A stretch of 64,000 bases of DNA from Zoroaster sp. YZ-2022 (lineage: Eukaryota; Echinodermata; Asteroidea; Forcipulatida; Zoroasteridae), in contig CM055830.1 in the NCBI GenBank assembly GCA_029582265.1, forward strand, positions 21,413,365 to 21,477,364, read 5' to 3'. How positions within the stretch are numbered: the stretch's first letter is position 1; each line of letters begins with the position of its first letter. A model generated the notes under the pieces. That model was not told the DNA's origin and did no database searches. It saw only the letters and a program-made list of their open reading frames with translations. The translations under genes were made by a program, and so were the position numbers. Below, one piece after another: positions 13,733-26,975 of the stretch.

Positions 13733-15064
13733 TTAGTTTTAACATTTTCTGCGTATAAGCTAAAACTAATACTCCGACTCCACCTTATCGTTAACCATAA
13801 ATGTTCCGCTGTCCACGCGATAACAAAAGTTAGCCGTCAATTTTTAAATAACCAACTTACTATACTACCGATAATAGCTGGTAAAGCGGCTAAGGCTTTC
13901 GTTCCCAGTTTAGACAATACATTAGCTAAATTTTTAATGTTTTTTCTATCCACCCACCATCTGGTTGTGGAGTTGGAGTTGGTTTTTGAGATGGTGTGGG
14001 TTCGGGCGCTGAGTTGGTGGGAATGGGCTTTGGTATAACAGAACTTACCAACATTACCGAACGCTTCGATGATAAAAAGCGATGGTCATACTGAAAGCCG
14101 TTAATATACCAACGATCGTTACGCCTTGTTCTCTAAATAAAGTTCTAATTTTTCATTTAACGTAACGTCTCTCGTTAACATTCTTTGAAACGTTTCTCTC
14201 AATTCTATTAATTTGACTACGAAGAATGTTTTCGTTTACACCTCGTAGCTTCTAATCTTTCGCTAGTCTTTCATTTTGTTTTCTCGTAGTTGTTTACGTA
14301 CTTTTGCGTGGTTTTTTCTTCATCTCATCATCTCTCATCTCGAGCGTTTATGTATTCTTTTTGGAGATTAGATATTTCTTCATCGAGTTGGTTCAATTCT
14401 AGATAAATTTAATTCAAGTTGGCCTCGAGACGTTTGTAAAGCTCTCATCAAGCCCCATTATTTCACGTGCAATGGAAAGTTTAATTCTGTTTGTACGCCT
14501 TTCATCTCTCGTATTCTCAATCACCGCCATTTCGATAGCTTCTTCTACTTTTTTTGATTTTTCTACAAGCAGTGGTAGAGTTGGTAATTTTCACCACCAC
14601 TTGTTTTCTCCTTTTTATCGGTTTTTTCAGATTCTTCTTCATAACATTTACTATCGCTTCTACATGTGTATCAAATTTATATAAACTCATAGGGATAATC
14701 CTGCCTTATTTTTTTAAAGTAGATTCCATGTAAAAATCCACCACCCTCTTTTAGATAACAGTATATTTTTAATAACCTTTTTTAAAAATATAGTATATTT
14801 TCCTTTTCTTTTTTAGAATAATAGAAATCATTATAATCTATCGTGCTTGGTCTACCTTTTTTACGCGAATCATAAAATCATCTACTATTGTTCTACCAAA
14901 TCTAGCACTTTGAGACAAGTGTCTGTGCAAAAGCATAAACGGTTCTTCAATCGCACTATCACCCAAGTTGGGTTACCACTTTCTATTTCATCATCCATAT
15001 TTTCATCTTCGCTGATTAAAAGCGGGTCTGCTCCAAAGTTCAGTTCACGTCCTCCATGCGCCAT
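13733..15064 (-). pseudogene. 436-residue coiled-coil membrane protein, copy B
   Basis: Counterpart of 48224-49534. The carboxy-terminal amphipathic/membrane block and the coiled-coil region are recognisable in pieces, but frameshifts are spread along the gene. Confidence 0.82.
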
Positions 15065-15070
15065 TTACAA

Positions 15071-15525
15071 TTACTTTTTATCTTTTTCAATAATTTATAA
15101 CTCGCGTAACCCATAACAATACCCATTCCTAGGTATTATAAATACAATTTCTCGCTGCGTTTTTTTGATCTTGCTCGGAACGTAAAAATCTTCTAGTCGC
15201 GGTTCGTTGCGTAAATTTAGCGGTAAATTGAAATTGATTACCACTAACTCGAGAATATTCATTCATCGCATCGTCAATGTTATTAAACGTTTTATTAGCG
15301 TTCGATCTTTTTTGTATTTTTTTTTTTAAATAATCCATATTTTTAAACGATTTTTACTAAATTGTCTCTAGCTTTCGAAAAGTTGCTTTCAAGCGCTAAA
15401 TGCGTGCCTTTTTACGTTCTCGTTCAGCGTCGTTACCACGTAAATTACTAAATAAAAAATTGATCCGGTAAACGCCAACGCGTTGATTACCGCACCTCTC
15501 GACCATCATCGTATATAGATACCAT
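15071..15525 (-). pseudogene. 147-residue membrane protein, copy B
   Basis: Counterpart of 47774-48217. Residues around the YSRVSGNQF motif are still in frame at 15129-15338. The ends are frameshifted. Confidence 0.82.
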
Positions 15526-15579
15526 TTTATTTTTTAAAAAGATAAAAAAAAAATAATAATTATGTTTGTTATTATAAAT

Positions 15580-16907
15580 ATGACTAGTATTATGTACGGA
15601 GATGTGCTAGATCCATACAGGAGAATGGAGAGAAACCAATGAGGCGTAAAAGGATTGCGTCAAAAGTAGTCATTACAAATAATCCGGAGTACCATTACCG
15701 AAAAATCAATTGTTGACGGTTCGTTTTCCAAATTTAGGAATGAACGACGTCATCGTTCCTAATACCGCTATGATTAGCTTCATCAACAGAACCTCGTTAG
15801 CGCGGATGATGTAACAGAACGTTATACAAAACATTGGTAGAGTTTATCAAAACATATAATTATTAAAATGGAAGGAAATGAAATATTTTCGTTGGATCGA
15901 TGATGTGATGTGTTTAATTGTTTTAAAGATGGATGGTTGACCAAAGATCAACGCGAAAATTTAACATATCAAGCGAATCGAAGATTTTAACGACTACTAA
16001 ATTAAGAATAAACGCCGTGGCGATAAAGATGAAAGTGCTAATGGAGGAAAAGATAAAGCCGTCGCGGATACGTATAAAAATAGATATCACATTCCGCTGG
16101 ATTTTGAATTGCTGACCTGATCATCAGCCTTTACTATCAATCGGGTATAGAGAGATCGATTGACTTACGAAGTCCGTGTTTAATAAATCGGCGAAAATTT
16201 GATTAAAAGCACCGACGATAACGCGAAATATGTCATAAGCGGGATTTCTTTTAAATTTTAGAATACGAGGTCGCCTATATGCCGGAACTCGCTCGAACGA
16301 TTAGAAATCAATACAGCACAGAACGAGTTATGCTGAGTTTGATCGTGTGTACTGAGACAAAGTGTGACTGTATTGAACAAACGCGATACGACGTGGAATA
16401 TAAATTTAAATACCTGGGCAAAAAAAGTAGAAAGGAATACTGTTTTTATTTAGAGAACCCTTCCAAGGAAAGAAAGCAACAAGTTTTATAATCCGAAAAT
16501 AGACAGTTTTTCACTCATTATAGAAGGCGTTCTAATCAACTCTACGCTCACGGAATGAGAAGGTATCATCAACATTGGGAAGAGATTTCAAAAATATTTT
16601 GGTGATTCAAGAAACACAACACGTTATTCAAGTCGTGAAAGCTCTAGGGACTTGAGCCAAGTCAAAATATCAAATTATTTACTAAATCGATATGGTTATT
16701 ATTTTAGATTTAAGAACCAGCACCGACAATAAATTACATATCGGGAAGCGGAAGACGATTTATAAAACTTGTCCGAAGGGAATTATTTATACAAATTGAA
16801 AAAGAAGCAGAATCTGCGGGTGAACCTAGAAATGTATACTTTATTATTATGGACGTGCGCAACTTAAACATAAGAAACCGCGTTTTTTGAATCCGTCAGA
16901 TTATTAA
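15580..16907 (+). pseudogene. MCP: Major capsid protein, copy B
   Basis: Counterpart of 46443-47720. Recognisable blocks include MPELARTIRNQYS near 16279. At least ten small indels interrupt the frame, so no long open frame survives. Start and stop context match the intact gene. Confidence 0.82.
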
Positions 16908-16969
16908 ACATCACCAAAAGTTGTACGATAGCGTGATTATTAAAAAAAACGCCTAATATAAAAAAGAAA

Positions 16970-17591
16970 ATGTTACCTAAATATCCACACGCCGCGTTAA
17001 TTTGCGGACAAACGGGATGCGGAAAAAACTGAATTGTTTTAAATTTATTAGAAATGAATATTTAAAATATTTTAAAAATATCGTTATATTATGTCCCACC
17101 ATCTTCTACAACGATACGCACAAAAATAGTGTCAATGTAAAAACGACGATAACGTACACGTTAACGATTTAAAACGACATATCGCTGAATAGGCTATACA
17201 AATTTATAGCGACGCTTTCAAAAACGGAAGAAAACGTTGTTTATTATAGACGATTGCAGCGCTAATAAACAGTTGCATTATAAAAATACGACGAGAATAA
17301 TAAAACATGATCACGCAATTGGCTTAGCGGTAGACACGTACGACACAGCTGTTGGATTCTTTCGCAAAATATAATAGCGCGTATTGAAAGATTTTAGAGA
17401 ACAACTCAAATGGACGTATGTTTATTTTATTGTAAAGATAGAGACTGTACGAGAGAATGTCTTAGAGAAAACAATGTTGTACCTACGAAAGAGTTGAGAA
17501 TGGGAAAATTATGAAAAATTAAAACGAGTTTTTACATATCGCAAATTGATTTAAAACGGATCAACCTACCGGTTATGAAATACGCGACTAA
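16970..17591 (+). pseudogene. ATP: Packaging ATPase, copy B
   Basis: Counterpart of 45760-46380. The Walker A stretch (CGQTGCGKT) is readable just after the start, followed directly by an insertion that shifts the frame. Confidence 0.82.
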
Positions 17592-17607
17592 ACCATTACC
17601 CCACAAA

Positions 17608-17877
17608 GTCGTTGGCAATTACTAGGTTAAGGTTAAGAGCACTACTTATAGGTTAAGAGCAATTACTATAGGAAGGTGAAAGAGCAATTACTTATAGGTT
17701 AAGAGCAAATTACTTATAGGTTAAGAGCAAGCACCTACTTATAGGTTAAGAGCAATTACTTATAGGTTAAGAGCAATTACTATAGGTTAAGAGCAATTAC
17801 TTATAGGTTAAGAGCAATTACTTATAGGTTAAGAGCAATTACCATTATAGGTTAAGAGCAATTACTATGATAGGTCG
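17608..17877 (+). repeat. 21-bp minisatellite, copy B
   Basis: Same tandem repeat as 45484-45735 (unit TTACTTATAGGTTAAGAGCAA on this strand), about 12 units, with scattered short insertions that spoil the exact 21-bp spacing. Confidence 0.9.
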
Positions 17878-17920
17878 TTGTCTCGCATTTTAATAAATAT
17901 TATAAAACATATTTATAAAT

Positions 17921-18202
17921 ATGAATGCTGAACGAGTGCAAGCCGATTTTATTTACGAATATATCTCAAGTTGAACGAGTAAATTATTTTACATAATCTT
18001 TTAACCAACTCATCAATACCGCGAAAGAAAGACAAGAATTGGTACAAGTATTAAACGATAATACTGAAAAAGTAAAAAGGTATATTTACGAGTATATCTG
18101 ATGAGACCGTGAGCAAAGATCTAATGTTCAATCTTAATTTGAACTTTTTTAAACACTGGCGGGGCTATATCTGAATTAATTATTGGTTTCTATATATTTT
18201 AA
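17921..18202 (+). pseudogene. 87-residue two-repeat protein, copy B
   Basis: Counterpart of 45181-45444. It starts at an ATG preceded by TTATAAAT as in the intact copy, then frameshifts. Confidence 0.78.
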
Positions 18203-18240
18203 ATAAATTTAACCGATTATTCTATAAACACGTATAATAA

Positions 18241-18881
18241 ATGGAAGAAGTACATAAACTGGTTGAATGAAAATCACAGATGCCACTCTGCGGACGACGC
18301 TAGCGATAACAACAACGTTACATCGTTTAAAACAAAAAAAAAATTACGTCTTTTATCGGTCGTAGTGGGGAGACTCTCGCGAAAGCGTTTTTCGGTAAAG
18401 AACAAGCGTTAGCGATATTGAAGCCTTCGTCTACACTGAGAGCCAGACGCGCTACACACGCAATACGAAACCAAATTAAGTCGCGATATTATTCAGTCTT
18501 TTTAGTAGCGCCATTATAACGCTATACGCTAAACTATTAGGATTTAGTTTAGGATCGTATAGATTTGTAATGGTCATAAATTTCAAATTGACGATGATGC
18601 AGTGCAAATTAATTTCGGATTTAGAAAAGATCCGTTCATTTTCTCTCTGGTATTCTTTCTCACCGTAGCGTGCGAACATATATTGCTATTTACAAGTACG
18701 GTATGTTTATCGCTCGCTCAGCGCTTCGCTAATTACGGCAAAACATTTAAAAGAAAGAGAAGAATCTTGCGTAGATAATGAAAGAGATGGAGACAAACGA
18801 GCAAACAACTGTCAGGTGTTGATGAGCTGTCGTCACAAGTAACATCACCAAAGACAGTGACGAAAACAGAGACCAGGAGGT
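18241..18881 (+). pseudogene. 201-residue Polinton protein, copy B
   Basis: Counterpart of 44537-45142, with several indels. Its 3' end overlaps the next gene as in the intact copy. Confidence 0.8.
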
Positions 18882-19195
18882 AAAATCCAACAGAGTCGCT
18901 GCCGGTAAAAACTGCCGAACTTAATAATAGACAGAAAAACTACACTCAAGCTAAACCCGTAAAAAATCGTTGTAACGTTCAGCGATAGTAAAGCGGCAAT
19001 GAGTAGTGATTCATCTAGCAAAAACGAGTTATTATTTTATTTATACAGCAATAGCTAGTCGGTATCGCTTATTTATTATTTAGTAGTAAAAACCCAACGA
19101 AGAAGAATCAACATTAAAACGAACCGAGTAACATTACCAAAAATCAATCGTCAACGGTTAAAGAACCGAGAAGCGTTGTTTTTGAAATGGAATAA
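18778..19195 (+). pseudogene. 136-residue basic membrane protein, copy B
   Basis: Counterpart of 44221-44631. The stop after ...VFEME is preserved, but the frame is broken in the basic region and before the membrane segment. Confidence 0.8.
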
Positions 19196-19238
19196 AAAGT
19201 TGTTTAAAAAAAATATATTATATTTAACGATTATAAAC

Positions 19239-19493
19239 ATGTCTTCAATGCCTATAAATACGAAAACGATCGCCGATACGGTTTATCACAGGCTCAGTTA
19301 TGACTCTTTTAGTCATTTTTATACAGCATGCTCGGTGAAAAATATTTAAAAATGAAACCAGCCGATTTAGGAAAATTGGGATATAAAGACGGGTTAAAAC
19401 TAACCGCGGTTACGTTACGTTAAGCGGGTGGGACGCAAATGTGGTTAGTTAAACAAGGAATTTACCCGAAACTCGCTCATGCCGGCCGAATAA
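19239..19493 (+). pseudogene. 82-residue membrane protein, copy B
   Basis: Counterpart of 43929-44177. Start context (TATAAAC then ATG) and stop (AE then TAA) are retained, with a few internal indels. Confidence 0.8.
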
Positions 19494-19546
19494 TGTTGAG
19501 AATAAATCGTATTAAAAACATTTTAATATAATGTATAAATATTAAA

Positions 19547-20577
19547 ATGGATGAACGAAAACTATCAAACGCTTATTATAGCGTACGAGGATACTACAAA
19601 AGGTCAAGATGCCGCAATTAATAAACTGGCTAAAGAAACAAAGGTGAATGTAAAATTGTTCGGCAGTGGATAAAAAAGCAAGCGCTGTGGCAAATTATTA
19701 TTACCCTATCCTAAATACATTCCCGAGACCGACCAGTAGTAATAGTACGCCTGAAAAACCGGAACGAGGTTCATCACAGCAGACTTGTTGTTTCTTCCGC
19801 ACGATGGAAGTCGGTAGAATTACGTACAAATACGCGTTAACGGTCGTAGACGAAGGCCAGCAGATATAAAAAGAAGCGCAACCCTTTAACGGATTAAAAC
19901 AGCCGGCAGCGAGTCGGCGATGCTTTTGAAAAAAATTTATAAACGATCGTTGTTGGTTTGGCCTAAAATTATAAAAAGTCGATCCCGGAAAAGAATTCAT
20001 GAGCAGCGTTAACGCGTTGATGAAAGCAAAACACGATGTAAAATTCAAAGCGAGGAGAGGTTGGAAATCACAGAGCTCAGGGTAGTGGAGCGATTTAATA
20101 AAAACCTTTGAGCGAAAGATTATTTTCGCATCAATACGGTCAAGAAATTGGCACCGATACGAGAAAACAGAGAATGGGTTAAAAGATTACTCTCTGGTCG
20201 TAAAAAGGCAGAACAACGAGAGACGACGCGCGACTGATTAACTCAAAACCCAAAGACGCGTGATTAAACTACGGTAAGTCGAGCAAAAAATCCAGCCTCA
20301 CCAGTTGTTGTGAAAGAACGAAAAAAGAATTCGAAACAGTTTAGTTCGGTATTTATACGCGCCCGGTGAAGCTGAAAAGACACGAGGCGCAGAGCGACCG
20401 ATCCTATATATGGAGTATATAAAATTTATAGAATATCTAAAACGATGAAGGCTGCGTGAATCAACCCATATTGTATTATTTAGACGCGTGCGGCCCGCGC
20501 CTGTAGTTTTGTAAGAGAAGAACATACAACCATTATTCCTCAGAGATACAATGAATCCACCAATCGTTAAACGTTAA
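19547..20577 (+). pseudogene. INT: Integrase, copy B
   Basis: Counterpart of 42891-43880. It covers the full length including the amino-terminal part, with many frameshifts. Indels here and in the intact copy fall at different places near the amino-terminal junction, so each copy carries its own breaks. Confidence 0.82.
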
Positions 20578-23500
20578 TCAATCATGCAAATGACCGTAAG
20601 CTCGAGTGTGTATTCCGTTTTTCAAAATGTGTCTCTTTGTGTCTAGAGGAGATAGCGATATTTTAGTTATTCTTGAGTTGTATATAGTCTATGGTTTACG
20701 TGCCTAATAAAATTCATATCGTGATGTAGAGTATTTTTTAAAACGATAAAACTTGGTTTATATCGCTCGTGTTTAATCTGTTGCATTAAAAACTGTTTTT
20801 TTAACTCCTTAGCTTTTCTTATTTCAAGCTTCTTGTCCAAAAGTAAGTATCGAATACATTTTGGGTCTTAAAACAAACAACTTCAGAGATTACAGTTTCG
20901 TCGCGGTCGCCTTTCCATTTTACCGATCACTTTACATTGTTTTCAGAAAAACAAAAATGACTCCTCGTCATAATTACTAAAATCGCACAATCGTTTGTCC
21001 TTTTCCATATCTTTTGCCACATCTTTTTTTTCCAATTTCCAAACAATAAGCTATCCGTATCCGTGTAAATCAATCTCACAATCGTTATTGTACTTAAGCT
21101 TTAAATGATTGTAATAAAATCGTACATGAAAGCTTTAGATATCCCATATGCTCATTCCTACGTAACCGGCCGGTTGAGAACGAGTTTTGTTTTGTGCATG
21201 TGAATAGCCACCAGATCGTTATCGAAAATCCTAGCCTCTTTGCAAAATTTGGTATTTCGCAAGATGAGCGAACGAATTAAATTGTCTTGTTTTTCATCGT
21301 TTAGTCATATTTTAAATTTACGTTGACGACGTTTTCGTAATATTTTCCATCGTTTTTCCAAAACTGAATTGTTCATGAGTTTAAACAAATCTTTTTCAAA
21401 AATCACTCGTCGCTTTCTTTTTCTGAGTAGAGAGTGTTTTTATCGATGTACGATTTCATCCAACGTGCTTCAAGTTAAATTCCTAAAACTTTTGAATTTT
21501 AGTCATCTTTCATGCCGAGTTGTAAATACAATAGTAAATTACGATAATGAAGCATATCGTAGTTTTTCTTTGTCGTATAAATTTGGTACTAATTTAACAA
21601 CGTTTGAGCCGGTTTGCCGGTTAAGCAACTCGTTGATAGTCGCTCATCCATTCTTTTCTCGGTACTATCAACGACTCTGGCGCTAGTGGAAATGCGCGTT
21701 CGTGAGAACTGTGTAAAATGGTTGATATTCTAAATCAACTTCTGTAAAATGTATCCTTTATTGTTGCTAACTTGCTTCTCGAGTCGCTCAATTTGTTTTT
21801 GCGATAACCATTTGAAATTACCGGTCGGTAAAGGTAAAGGACCCATGGCGTAGCCGTATAAATTATTAGCGTCCAAGTACGTAATGTAACCTCGACGGAA
21901 TCGTTTTATCGTAGTCGTCTAAATACGCGTTGTTTGCTTTCGCGTATCGTTTTACCTTCACCATGCACGTTCCCTCCGCGCGTGCCTTTTTCAATAAAAC
22001 AAATGGCATCGATATCGGTAAACAATTAAAGTTTGTTTTAGAATGTTTCAACAAAAGCGTCCCAACTTAGCCCAGGACTCGTATAATAATACCAGCCGGA
22101 TCCAAAACCGTACTGTTTAAACAAGTATTACGAAAAGTTTTCAAATACGTCCGCCAACAAGCAAGTATCGGTACGCACCGTACAAATCGTGGATAATCTC
22201 CTTAAATTTTTACAATCAAACTCGCTGCTAAACGTTTTTAAGGCGTGCTCGTATTGTTGTTTAGGTAATGTGACGCATCGTTTTAAACTGTTGTAAAAAC
22301 ATTTTATTGAAGGACAGTTATGTTTCTTTGAAACGTTCAAAACTATCCATGTACTCGTAAGGATAAACACCCTTGCTGCTATCAACAGATTTAAATTTTT
22401 CCGAGGAGTGGTTCGAGTTTTAAATGTAATTGGCCTGAAAAGAATCGTTTGATTTACGAGTTTGTCCAACGAAGCTAGTAAAATTGAGCCGCTGTCTATA
22501 AATCGTAGTTGATTAATACTAAAAGAAATATACTTTTCGATATTGTTTTGGAATACACGTTAAATTTCCTCGCTGCGACCGGCGGCTCTGCATATGAGAT
22601 GACTCGTCGTAACCCGCAAATTATGAACATACGACAGGAATAAAGGTTTTACCTCGGTTTTATACCAAGTCAAGTTTAAATTACAATAATTATGAGCACA
22701 GCGCCTCTATATTTTCCCGGTAATCAGTGACAATGATCTCTAACCTTTAGCATGTCGTCTCTTTAAAACTTGTTTTCGCATATCCAACACTCGTTAGCAG
22801 AGTCGTAATCTTGCTCGTCTTCTTCTTGTAGTCATGTTTAATTCTTAGAATTTTTTAAATATAGTATTAATCTTTCTTTCTTCTTTTTCTAATTCATTTA
22901 AAAATGTTTAGCAGCGTCTTTTCCCCATATACGTAACGGGGAAACTACTTTACCATCGCAATGTAAACAACGACGTACGAATAACCGCAAACGACGTGTT
23001 CTTGTAGTTTTTAGTATTGGTAGAGTTTTCGTCAACAATCTTTACGATAATGCTTTCAAAGTCGGCGTGCATATTACGAATGGAACTTTCATCTTTTGTA
23101 TGAAAATTTTTTAAACTTTATTTTATTTCGTTTTTACCCTTTTCAGGCATTACGATAGTCGTTGGTTCATGTCGTTTATACCCTTACACATTTTTACGTG
23201 GTTTTCGAGATACGCTCCCGTCGAAAATCCGTAAACCTGCGTCCCAAACATCTCAACAAAAATGCTTACGAGTATTGTGTAAATTTTCGTTTGATCGCGA
23301 AGTAAGTACTTATTCCACATCTTTACGTAAACGTAGGTGAGATTTAAAGCGTCTTTTTTATGAATCAATAGTAAATTTATGCGATCCATCTCCGACGGTT
23401 GATTGTTTATATCGTAAAAAACGATTATCGTGTTTGACCTGCAACCGAAAACGTTTATCGCTATATTTTTGTTTTGTTTTTCACCACTCGTTTAATTTGA

Positions 23501-24458
23501 TTAATCGGCGTAGTAGGTGCGCTCAATGTTGTTAAAATTAAAACCGTCTTTTATTGGGTAATTTCTTGCTCGTTCTATCAACGTGATCGCTAGCTGGAAA
23601 ACGATGAGCGCAAAGTAAAGCCCATCGCAAACAATCGTCGTCTTTATTTTTTACGTTGATGCAAGCTTTTTTATTTTTAATGTAATCGCATAGCTCGATA
23701 TAACTACTCTCCTTAGAGGTTGATATTTCGCGATTCTTAGATTCATTTCTTCGACACGATTCTACTATCCAATCCACTACCCTCTCGAGTGTATTTTCTA
23801 AAGCTTTTGAATTTGTGAAATTGTCGTATCGAGTTCATTTCGATATTGTTTAAAATTCAATAAAAACAATTTGCTTTTTATTATGAAAACTCGGTTCGAC
23901 AAAATGTCATTGTGCTGGGCCAAGTTTACTTTACGTAATTTAACGCGTATATAATATCATAAACTTGAAACGCTTTTTAAAAAATCCCGCAAGTCTTTAG
24001 TAAAACTCGGCGATAATCTTTGGTTTTTACAGTCAAAAACATTTAACCTCTTTCTTGTTGTGATTCAACGGAACATTCATTACATGTTCGCGGTAAATAA
24101 CTAACTCACCATTAATGGGGTGGTTAATTTCAAACTCGGTTTTCTACCGTAAAAACCTTTTAATAGCGTTAATGTAGTCTTTTTTTAATCAACCTGCTCG
24201 TTCGTCTCCCGAGGCCGCAGCGGTAGCTCAATATTTTCAACCGCTACGCGCTCGGTAATTCCGCCAAATTTAATTCATATAATGGCTTTTTGCTTTTGTT
24301 GACGATTTATATATACTTCTTTAACCGCGTTGCACCAACTGCGTTTATCTACCTATTATTACTGTTTTGCACGAGAATTAATCGACTAATGCGTTGTCGC
24401 GCAAAAATCTTTCAATTCTCTCAATGTCCATTTCGATAAATATTTCGTTCCTCTCCAT
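20574..24458 (-). pseudogene. POLB: DNA polymerase B, copy B
   Basis: Counterpart of 39154-42894, present from start to stop but interrupted by dozens of one- or two-base indels. The tail-to-tail overlap with the integrase is preserved. The longest readable pieces are only 60-115 residues. Confidence 0.85.
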
Positions 24459-24654
24459 CTTTACTATTAAACGAGATAATATATATTCGTTATCTCACTT
24501 TATAAGTACTGTTTTTTTTTTAACACAATTTTGGCCTCATCGATTTTTTTTTGATGAGGTTACCTCATTTTAAGGGAAACTCCTTTCAGCGAATTTGACC
24601 CCAAAATATCTTTTTTTTAGGTGGTGGTCTAGATCACCCATCTGACATACTACT
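24444..24654 (-). repeat. Terminal inverted repeat of Polinton copy B
   Basis: Same repeat as in copies A and C, with homopolymer-length differences and one base lost in the CTTTTATA box. Confidence 0.88.
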
Positions 24655-24697
24655 ACACCCGATCCCCCCTCCGTGTTCCCTCCACCACACGCGGAGG

Positions 24698-25521
24698 CTC
24701 GAGTAAAGTGGTTTTTGTTTATGAAAAACTTGAATAAACGCTTATTATTGATGCCAAAGGCCATTGTTTTCGCAGTTAGGGCAAAAGACGCTAGTCGTGC
24801 AAAACAAGGTCAATAAACATCAGTGACATCGTGAATGGAATTTCACAGTTTTCCCTCCAATTATTGTTCTCACCAAGAGAGAACAATTTATTGAAATAAT
24901 ATAATAATATAATAATAATTCTGTAGTATTGCAGTGGGTCCATGCTGCACTGATAACCACTCATGTTACACCACATGCTGTAGAAGGATCATTTTACACA
25001 AACATTTCAAACTCTCAAGATTTTTAGTGTATATTTCCTGGACACGCACATGACTGTGTTTCTTTCCTCCTTGGCAGGACAGAGAAATGACTCATTCAGA
25101 GATTATAATTGATTTTCCACAATATATATCCTTATAATTTCCTTCCTTATTTGAACAACAGCACATAAAGAGCAATGATTTTGTGTTATAAATGTTAAAT
25201 GGATTAGGAATAGGGGTATACAGCATTACTTGTCTGTGGTTGCGTACGACTGGCGAAAATCCGTGATGAAAAGTGGGGGGATGATTTTGAAATTTGGGTG
25301 CACGGTATAGCTCTTGAAGTTCTGCATGTGTATTTTAGTAGTAGGAGGGTTAAGTAATGTTGTTCACAAGAAAAAAGTGAAATGCACAAGGATATTTTGT
25401 CCTTGTTCTACTGTGAAATTTAGGAAAGCTAAATTCAAACTGGAAATTATTTTACATTTTCTTAAAATTCACAGCACCAAAAATAATTCTAGGTAAGATA
25501 AATACCAGATACCATCATTGG
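24698..25521. other. 824-bp segment present only in copy B flank
   Basis: Copies A and C read directly from GCGGAGG into TTTAAC, while copy B has 824 extra bases between them. I see no terminal inverted repeat, poly-A tail or target duplication, and no convincing gene. It may be an allelic insertion/deletion or a chimeric contig segment. Confidence 0.7.
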
Positions 25522-25759
25522 TTTAACTTTAAGTTCATGACGTTATATTACTTACTTGGTTATTTCTGAATTAACAGTTCTACATCTTACCTATAACTCA
25601 TTTTCAAATAATTGATTAATAAAATGACACATAAATGAGATGGTAAATTCATGTTTAAGATTCAGGAACTGGAAAGAATTTCAAACCCAACTGCCGCTTG
25701 TGCACAATGTCTAAGCATGTATTTTTTAGCAGACGACAAAATGGCCATCACCTGGAAAT

Positions 25760-26215
25760 GGAAAGAATGTTGTATCTGACCGCCACTTTTAAGGTTTTTG
25801 GGGGGGAATTTTTTGCAACCACTAACCCGTTAAAAATGATTCTTTCGATTTTTGGGGGTACAGAAAGCGAAAACTATCTTTAAAATCCACTTTTATGATG
25901 GTTTTCGGACTTTATTTCCCTTCCCTTCAGAAAATAGAATCCTTCAGAAAATAGAAGGATCCTATTATAGTTGCCACTGCATGTACAATGACCGTGTTGG
26001 TCACTAACGGGGAGTTGACAAGATCAGACTGACATGACTGAGGAAGTCATCGTACACCAAAATACCTGATTTTTCATGAAATAAATATATCTTGGAATAA
26101 TTTAAAGTATATGTCCATCATCATCCATATGTTCTCCACCTTACTAGGTAGGTAAGAATACATTATTAGTTATATTGAATGAGAAAAAGTGGCGGTCGGA
26201 TATGACATTCTACCC
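25760..26215 (+). mobile_element. MITE with CCGCCACTTTT inverted termini, copy B
   Basis: Termini GGAAAGAATGTTGTATCTG and ATATGACATTCTACCC are imperfect inverted repeats. A further CCGCCACTTTT-like end lies about 80 bp to the right (near 26290-26330), suggesting nested or multiple copies. It is related to 59603-59996. No ORF of note. Confidence 0.75.
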
Positions 26216-26975
26216 TACTTTCCTCCTTAAGTTTGTCCTCTATCATCTTTTAAACTAAGGAAAACATTTGATATTTGTCATAATTTGGATAGAAAAGTGG
26301 CGGTTATATTTTCCATTCTTTCCTAGAATGTAACTGAAAAAAGTAACTGAACTGAACTTCACTCCAAGGTCTAAAATCAAAGATGCCTCTTTCAATTTAT
26401 TCCACACAACCTTGAACAATTTAAGGTTGGATATTGCAGTATTTCTGCAATTTCCACTTTTATTATGCTCCATTATGGGAAGAGTTTTCGTCTTGGAAGT
26501 ACTTTATACTTGACAGTCTTTTCTTGAAAGTAAAGCTCACAAAAATGTACAAGTGCAAGTAGGCCTACATTTTGTGTTTGAGTGCAGACTGAGAGGCATT
26601 TTTGATTTTTGGACTTTGAAGTGAAAAATGTCAATTGCACAAAAAAGACTGTGAAAAAACATACAAAATGCCTATTATGTGCTTTCCATTTTCTGTATCA
26701 TCAAGTCCACACATTGTTTTTATTTAATTTCCCTGTCACAGCCGATGATGTATTGATATTATCAACCCATGATACTTGATTTAGGTATAGAGTACACACA
26801 TGCCAACCGTACTTATCGCATTCTGCCCGATAATAATCTCAAGTTACCTAACGGGTGTTTGTTTGCAAATCTTTCAGCTCAAACTCAATCAGTTTCGAGA
26901 GACAATTGGACTTCTAAAAACAAGATAATTCTACTCGATATTACACATGAATGTCGGTTTTCCATCTTAACTTAC

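Larger units (their letters stand above)
12114..24654 (-). mobile_element. Polinton copy B, indel-rich, missing one end
   Basis: This is the reverse complement of about 51145-38959 of the intact element, with the same gene order throughout, so only the last 3.75 kb (penton end) is missing, lost at the contig boundary. It ends with the terminus CATACTACT at 24654, followed by the same host flank as copies A and C. Almost every gene is broken by small indels, often one to three bases, and these are as dense in noncoding repeats as in genes. Confidence 0.9.

Noticed and set aside
1..24654. Copies A and B as two independent older Polinton insertions
   Set aside because: They share host flank, target-side bases and a hAT insertion with each other and with copy C, which independent insertions cannot do.
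24698..25521. Transposon insertion explaining the extra 824 bp in copy B
   Set aside because: No inverted ends, tail or target duplication could be found at its edges.
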